A stretch of 64,000 nucleotides of DNA from assembly GCF_003815975.1 (NCBI RefSeq), contig NZ_CP033932.1:3701501-3765500 (forward strand), given 5' to 3'. Positions within the stretch are counted from its first letter, which is position 1; every line of letters begins with the position of its first letter. Under the pieces are notes generated by a model. That model ran no database searches and was not told the DNA's origin. It saw only the letters and a program-made list of their open reading frames with translations. Below, piece after piece: positions 60,543-64,000 of this stretch. A program made the position numbers and the translations under genes. The stretch comes from Chryseobacterium bernardetii (GTDB lineage Bacteria > Bacteroidota > Bacteroidia > Flavobacteriales > Weeksellaceae).

Positions 60543-60995
60543 TTATTTTCTGTTGTTTAAGAGTTCATTAGCTATTTTCATGATCTCAGTCATCACTTCT
60601 TTAAAAGCATCCATCTTTTCAGGACTAATTTTCTCCATTACCTTTTTGTTAAAGTTGACAACAACTTCCTTAGACATATTTCTGGAGTTTAAGCCTTTAT
60701 CTGTAAGCTTAATAATCACCTCCCGTTTATCTGTGGTGGTTTTTTCCTTATAGATATAGCCGTTATCTTCAAGAAGTTTAATAATTCTCGTCAGGGAAGT
60801 GGGTTCTATGGCCATTTTGGGTCCAAGATTCGTACTTCGTGTACCTTCTTTGGGATCAATTTTAAGAAGGGTAAGTGCCTGTACTGCGGTGGAGTCATGT
60901 TCCTGAGCCAATTCTGTGTACATTTTAGAAACAGCCAACCAGGTCTGTTTTAAAATTAAATCTACGTTTTCTATTTTTTCCTTATTATTATCCAT
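60543..60995 (-). CDS. MarR-family repressor of the beta-oxidation operon
   Basis: The product is about 150 residues: a helical dimer region (LKQTWLAVSKMYTELAQEHD), a winged helix (MAIEPTSLTRIIKLLEDNGY, KEKTTTDKREVIIKLTDKG) and a C-terminal dimer helix. The start is MDNNKEKIENVD at 60995; earlier in-frame ATGs lie at 60998 and 61022. Perfect palindromes at 61027-61056 and 61115-61134 precede the gene and are probable operators. It probably senses an acyl-CoA or fatty acid; that is inference. Confidence 0.9.
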   Translation of the reverse strand: MDNNKEKIENVDLILKQTWLAVSKMYTELAQEHDSTAVQALTLLKIDPKEGTRSTNLGPKMAIEPTSLTRIIKLLEDNGYIYKEKTTTDKREVIIKLTDKGLNSRNMSKEVVVNFNKKVMEKISPEKMDAFKEVMTEIMKIANELLNNRK

Positions 60996-61026
60996 CATTT
61001 TTGCGCTAATGGTTTTACCCAAATTT

Positions 61027-61056
61027 AATAAATATTATGCATGCATAATATTTATT
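61027..61056 (-). promoter_or_regulatory. 30-bp perfect palindrome, MarR operator 1
   Basis: A 30-bp sequence equal to its own reverse complement, centred on TATGCATGCATA. It lies immediately upstream of the MarR gene, so binding would block the operon. Confidence 0.75.
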
Positions 61057-61114
61057 AACGTTAAATTTTGTTAATAATCTGATAATTAGTTCGTTAAATT
61101 GTATGATTTGCATA

Positions 61115-61134
61115 ATACTATGCATGCATAGTAT
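61115..61134 (-). promoter_or_regulatory. 20-bp perfect palindrome, MarR operator 2
   Basis: ATACTATGCATGCATAGTAT, with the same TATGCATGCATA core as operator 1; the centres are 83 bp apart. Two sites on one promoter region suggest cooperative or looping control. Confidence 0.75.
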
Positions 61135-61160
61135 GTGAAATAATCAAAGAAAGCCTCTGA

Positions 61161-62084
61161 TTAATAAATGTTTCCAATGAAATTTATGATTTCTTCAAAA
61201 GATTCGCATTGTTGTTGGCCGGAATCGTTAGTGATTACCCAAAAACTGTTCTGGAATTCAAAATTAAGGGAAGAAAGGTCTTTTGAGAAGTTTTTTTGAA
61301 GTAAAGAATACAGCATTTCTTTCTGAACCTGCGGTGCAGAGATACTTGGCGGAATAAAATTCTCGTGTATTTGAAATAATGATGCATTGGTAAGTTCATC
61401 ATGTTGAAGCAAAATATCCTCCACAATTCCTGAATGAAGCAGTGAGTCTTTTACATACCATATTTTATCGGCAAACTCTTTAGCCAACCGCCAGTCGTGT
61501 GAGGAGAAAAGAATGATTTTGTTCTGCTCTTTAGCTAATTTCCTAAGGGTTTTAAGAATAATGATCTTATTTTTTTCATCCAGATGGGTAGTGGGTTCGT
61601 CCAGAATAATAACAGGGGAGTTTTGGGTGATAGCCCGGCCGATAAATGCTTTCTGAAGGTTTCCGTCCGAAAGGTTCTTAAGGAGTGTATATTTATATTG
61701 TCCGAGATCAAGCTCTTCAATAATATGGGCTACTTCTTCACGGTCTTCCTTTTTTAATTCAAAATAAAAAGGGTAGTAGATATATTTTCCCAATGAGATC
61801 AGATCTTCCACCGTATAATGCTGTGGAACAACTGATTTTGAAAATACAATAGCAATATTCTCCGCAATTTCTTTTACAGAAAGTTTCTTTACATTCTTAT
61901 TATTAATTAAAATTTCTCCATTCAACAAAGGGATCTGATGAAGAATAGATTTAATTAAAGTTGTTTTTCCTACTCCATTATTTCCAATCAGTAAGCATAC
62001 ATCACCAAGCCTCAATTCTGCATCAGCATTTGAAATTAATGTTTTATTATATCCGATATTAGCTTGTTTGATTTGTAGGTGCAT
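61161..62084 (-). CDS. ABC transporter ATPase (FecE/BtuD-like)
   Basis: The 307-residue ATPase has Walker A GNNGVGKTT at 34-42 (K40), a variant signature LSDGNLQKAFIGRA in place of LSGGQ, and Walker B VIILDEPTTHLD. The C-terminal extension beyond residue 220 is longer than in FecE. The partner permease is at 63471 on the same strand, but a GxxExxY gene and a repeat array now separate the two. It powers import of a siderophore, haem or cobalamin; which one is not visible. Confidence 0.9.
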   Translation of the reverse strand: MHLQIKQANIGYNKTLISNADAELRLGDVCLLIGNNGVGKTTLIKSILHQIPLLNGEILINNKNVKKLSVKEIAENIAIVFSKSVVPQHYTVEDLISLGKYIYYPFYFELKKEDREEVAHIIEELDLGQYKYTLLKNLSDGNLQKAFIGRAITQNSPVIILDEPTTHLDEKNKIIILKTLRKLAKEQNKIILFSSHDWRLAKEFADKIWYVKDSLLHSGIVEDILLQHDELTNASLFQIHENFIPPSISAPQVQKEMLYSLLQKNFSKDLSSLNFEFQNSFWVITNDSGQQQCESFEEIINFIGNIY

Positions 62085-62091
62085 GCTTGAT

Positions 62092-62117
62092 TTTGGATAA
62101 TCGCAAAGGCGAAAATA
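62092..62117. repeat. Short copy of the CGCAAAGGCG repeat family
   Basis: TTTGGATAATCGCAAAGGCG here resembles the TTGGATAAACGCAAAGGCGC start of the array at 62598-63470, and suggests that the family is interspersed. Confidence 0.5.
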
Positions 62118-62184
62118 TTTTACAAAAATACTATTTTAAGGCATAAGGAATTTGATTTTTGTTGAATTTTCATTCTGTTTTAGC

Positions 62185-62562
62185 TTATAAATGATTGACA
62201 ACTCTGGTAATTCCATTCTTGAAAACATCTGATTGAAAATTGAGTAACATTCCTAGTTTACAATGAGTCATTTTTAAATACGTTAAAAGTTGTGCTTTAT
62301 GAATTGAACTGATATAATCAACAGTTTTTATTTCTAAGATGACTTTGTTTTCTATAATCATGTCGAGCCTGAAAGCATTTTCAATTTTTAATTCTTCATA
62401 AATAATTGGAAGTAGCTTTTGTTTTTCTACAGTAAAACCTGACTTTGTTAATTCATAGAACATACATTCCTCATAAACATGCTCAAATAATCCTGATCCA
62501 AGCTTTTTATGAATCTTTAAACCTGCATCAAAAACAATTTTTGATAATTCATTTTCTGTCAT
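62185..62562 (-). CDS. GxxExxY protein (PD-(D/E)XK-like)
   Basis: The 125-residue product has the GxxExxY motif within KLGSGLFEHVYEECM, then RLDMIIENKVILEIKTVDYI, which looks like the D...ExK core of the PD-(D/E)XK nuclease superfamily, and a C-terminal THCKLGMLLNF. Members are widespread in Bacteroidota and often scattered; no function is established. It is inserted between the ABC ATPase and permease genes. Confidence 0.93.
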   Translation of the reverse strand: MTENELSKIVFDAGLKIHKKLGSGLFEHVYEECMFYELTKSGFTVEKQKLLPIIYEELKIENAFRLDMIIENKVILEIKTVDYISSIHKAQLLTYLKMTHCKLGMLLNFQSDVFKNGITRVVNHL

Positions 62563-62597
62563 TTGTTGTTTTTTATACTTAGTAAATATAGGAATTA

Positions 62598-62745
62598 TTG
62601 GATAAACGCAAAGGCGCGAAGATTTATCGTGGTCTTTGCGTTTTTAACAAAATTACACTCACTCAGCTTCAAAACGTCACAATAATTCACCAGAACTTAT
62701 TTGATTAGTCTTTTTCTGTTGTACTCTTAATAAATACAAGGATTG
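62598..62745. repeat. Repeat array, copy 1 (internally deleted)
   Basis: It begins TTGGATAAACGCAAAGGCGC and runs to the next such start at 62746; about 120 bp of the interior found in copies 2 and 3 are missing. Confidence 0.75.
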
Positions 62746-63014
62746 TTGGATAAACGCAAAGGCGCGAAGATTTATCGTGTATTGTGTATTATTTTAGGGC
62801 GCAAGAAAATCAAAGATTTTCAGCAAGCGGAGTGTTTATTGATGCGTTACTCAATTTTATCGGAGATAAAATCATTGCGCCTTAAAGCATCTTGTAGGGT
62901 AAGAACTAGCGTCTTTGCGTTTTCAACAAAATTACACTCACTCAGCTTCAAAACGTCACACGAATTCACCAGAACTTACTTTTTCTGTTGTACTCTTAAT
63001 AAATACAAGGATTG
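62746..63014. repeat. Repeat array, copy 2 (269 bp)
   Basis: A full unit with two small hairpins (AAAATCAAAGATTTT; ATTTTATC-GGA-GATAAAAT) and terminal inverted CGCAAAGGCGC / GTCTTTGCG segments. It carries an open frame that is conserved only because the DNA is repeated. Confidence 0.8.
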
Positions 63015-63300
63015 TTGGATAAACGCAAAGGCGCGAAGATTTATCGTGTATTGTGTATTATTTTAGGGCGCAAGAAAATCACAGATTTTCAGCAAGTGGA
63101 GTGTTTATTGATGCGTTACTCAATTTTATCGGAGATAAAATCATTGCGCCTTAAAGCATATTGTAGGGTAAGAACTTGCGTCTTTGCGTTTTTAACAAAA
63201 TTACACTCACTCAGCTTCAAAACGTCGCAAGAATTCACCAGAACTTATTTGATTAGTCTTTTTCTGTTATTTGCTGTACTCTTAATAAATACAAGGATTG
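63015..63300. repeat. Repeat array, copy 3 (286 bp)
   Basis: A full unit close to copy 2, with small substitutions and a short insertion before the next unit. Confidence 0.8.
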
Positions 63301-63470
63301 TTGGATAAACGCAAAGGCACGAAGATTTATCGTGTATTGTGTATTATTTTAGGGCGCAAGAAAATCAAAGATTTTCAGCAAGCGGAGTGTTTATTGATGC
63401 GTTACACAATATCATTGCATCTTAAAGCATATTGTAGGGTAAGAACTTGTGTTTTGTGTTTCCAACAAAA
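63301..63470. repeat. Repeat array, copy 4 (truncated)
   Basis: It begins TTGGATAAACGCAAAGGCAC, lacks part of the middle, and ends in CAACAAAACTACAC, which runs into the permease stop codon (63471). Confidence 0.75.
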
Positions 63471-64000
63471 CTACACTTTATTTTGTTTTAAAAGCATCAG
63501 CAGGATCACAGGAATTCCGAATATAGAGCTTATCACGTTCAATGGAATTTGAGTTTTTTCGGCAATCACAGAGAAAAATAACATTATCAGCATTCCCAGG
63601 AACATATTTAAGATCCATTGCTGCCATAATTTTGAAGGATTGTAAATCAGTCTGCAAAAATGAGGAACAATGATTCCGATAAACAGAATAGGCCCTAAAA
63701 AAGCAGTAATAGAAGCTGAAAGTAGGGAAGAAGCTCCTATTATTAGCAGCTTTAAGTGTTTTAGGTTAACTCCTAAACTTTGTGCATATGAAGACCCTAA
63801 GGAGTTTCCTATTAATGGTTTTATGGATCTGAAACAGAAAAATAATCCTATCAATACTAAAACTGATAATACATAAATCTGATTTCTGGTGACCATATTA
63901 TTGGCACCGAAAGACCATAAAATATAGTTTTTCAGACTTTGATTCTCAGCATAAAACTGTAACAGAGAAACAATAGCTCCGGCAAAAGCAGACACCAGAA
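63471..64000 (-). CDS. FecCD-family ABC permease (C-terminal part; runs off the window)
   Basis: The visible 176 or so residues are the C-terminal half of an iron/B12-type permease: YVLSVLVLIGLFFCFRSIKP, SYAQSLGVNLKHLKLLIIGA (the A-S-L-G-V motif region), GPILFIGIIVPHFCRLI and TQIPLNVISSIFGIPVILL, with about five TM helices. The frame continues past position 64000. Partner of the ATPase at 61161, from which it is separated by about 1.4 kb. Confidence 0.92.
   Translation of the reverse strand, partial: LVSAFAGAIVSLLQFYAENQSLKNYILWSFGANNMVTRNQIYVLSVLVLIGLFFCFRSIKPLIGNSLGSSYAQSLGVNLKHLKLLIIGASSLLSASITAFLGPILFIGIIVPHFCRLIYNPSKLWQQWILNMFLGMLIMLFFSVIAEKTQIPLNVISSIFGIPVILLMLLKQNKV

Noticed and set aside
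54032-61022. RAYT and four-helix-bundle genes as parts of fatty-acid metabolism
   Set aside because: Both belong to families scattered through Bacteroidota genomes; they are better explained as inserts.
62743-63552. Three similar plus-strand reading frames of about 80-110 codons in the repeat array
   Set aside because: They follow the repeat units and look alike only because the DNA is repeated; the text has no domain, and one runs into the permease gene on the other strand.
1-64000. CRISPR array, prophage or rRNA operon
   Set aside because: No short spaced direct repeats with unique spacers, no phage structural genes and no rRNA sequence were seen.

Overview
The window looks like a chromosomal segment of a Bacteroidota bacterium of the Flavobacteriia, most like Chryseobacterium and its relatives (Weeksellaceae). 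The pointers are AT-rich DNA, TAnnTTTG-type promoter elements, LytTR two-component pairs, CusA fused to an outer-membrane factor, SusC-like TonB receptors, a RAYT transposase with its palindromes, and a MarR-led beta-oxidation operon. The genus is inference; no rRNA or other marker is present.

Layout. 1-2482 (minus): a partial lipoprotein gene, a small periplasmic protein and a LytTR/LytS-type two-component pair. 2646-15128 (plus): a metal and redox block. It holds a CusA-OEP fusion, a CusB-like adaptor, a haem-binding protein and a P-type ATPase, then thioredoxin, ApbE, a DUF4266 lipoprotein and a DUF3570 outer-membrane protein. Two paralogous small proteins with GTG starts head the two halves. 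15268-21820: a second LytTR pair, divergent from a TonB-dependent receptor and followed by an ABC exporter.

22418-40905 (plus) is the accessory core, a Tc (toxin complex) cluster. Gene 1 is a TcB-TcC fusion whose variable C-terminus carries HAE and PCxxC motifs of a nucleic-acid/nucleotide deaminase, behind a very basic, NLS-like linker. Gene 2 is the TcA pore/translocation subunit, with an internal ~65-residue module present four times. Gene 3 joins a Hint-like domain to an M48-metallopeptidase-like domain, and both have lost key catalytic residues. Gene 4 is a small zinc-ribbon-like protein, followed by a strong terminator. A complete IS with an 8-bp target duplication and a tRNA-Arg(CCT) gene lie just downstream; the tRNA 3' end faces the cluster. 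Arginine codons are CGN-rich here and AGA/AGG-rich in the flanks, which suggests transfer.

43158-53885 is mostly housekeeping: a hydrolase with a frameshifted lipoprotein signal at an A9 tract, an NAD(P)-binding oxidoreductase, UvrA, a TonB receptor, a DUF2490 protein, an M48 peptidase, an HD hydrolase and a YegP-like protein. 54032-61022 (minus) is a beta-oxidation operon (MarR, HADH/ECH, thiolase, acyl-CoA dehydrogenase), with a RAYT and a four-helix-bundle gene inserted between its members and two palindromic operators at its head. 61161-64000 (minus) has parts of an iron/B12-type ABC importer, separated by a GxxExxY protein and a ~0.9-kb array of imperfect 270-290-bp repeats.

The strongest candidate for an undescribed system is the four-gene Tc cluster, in particular the deaminase-like effector and the Hint/pseudo-M48 companion protein. 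No CRISPR array, prophage or integrase was seen.
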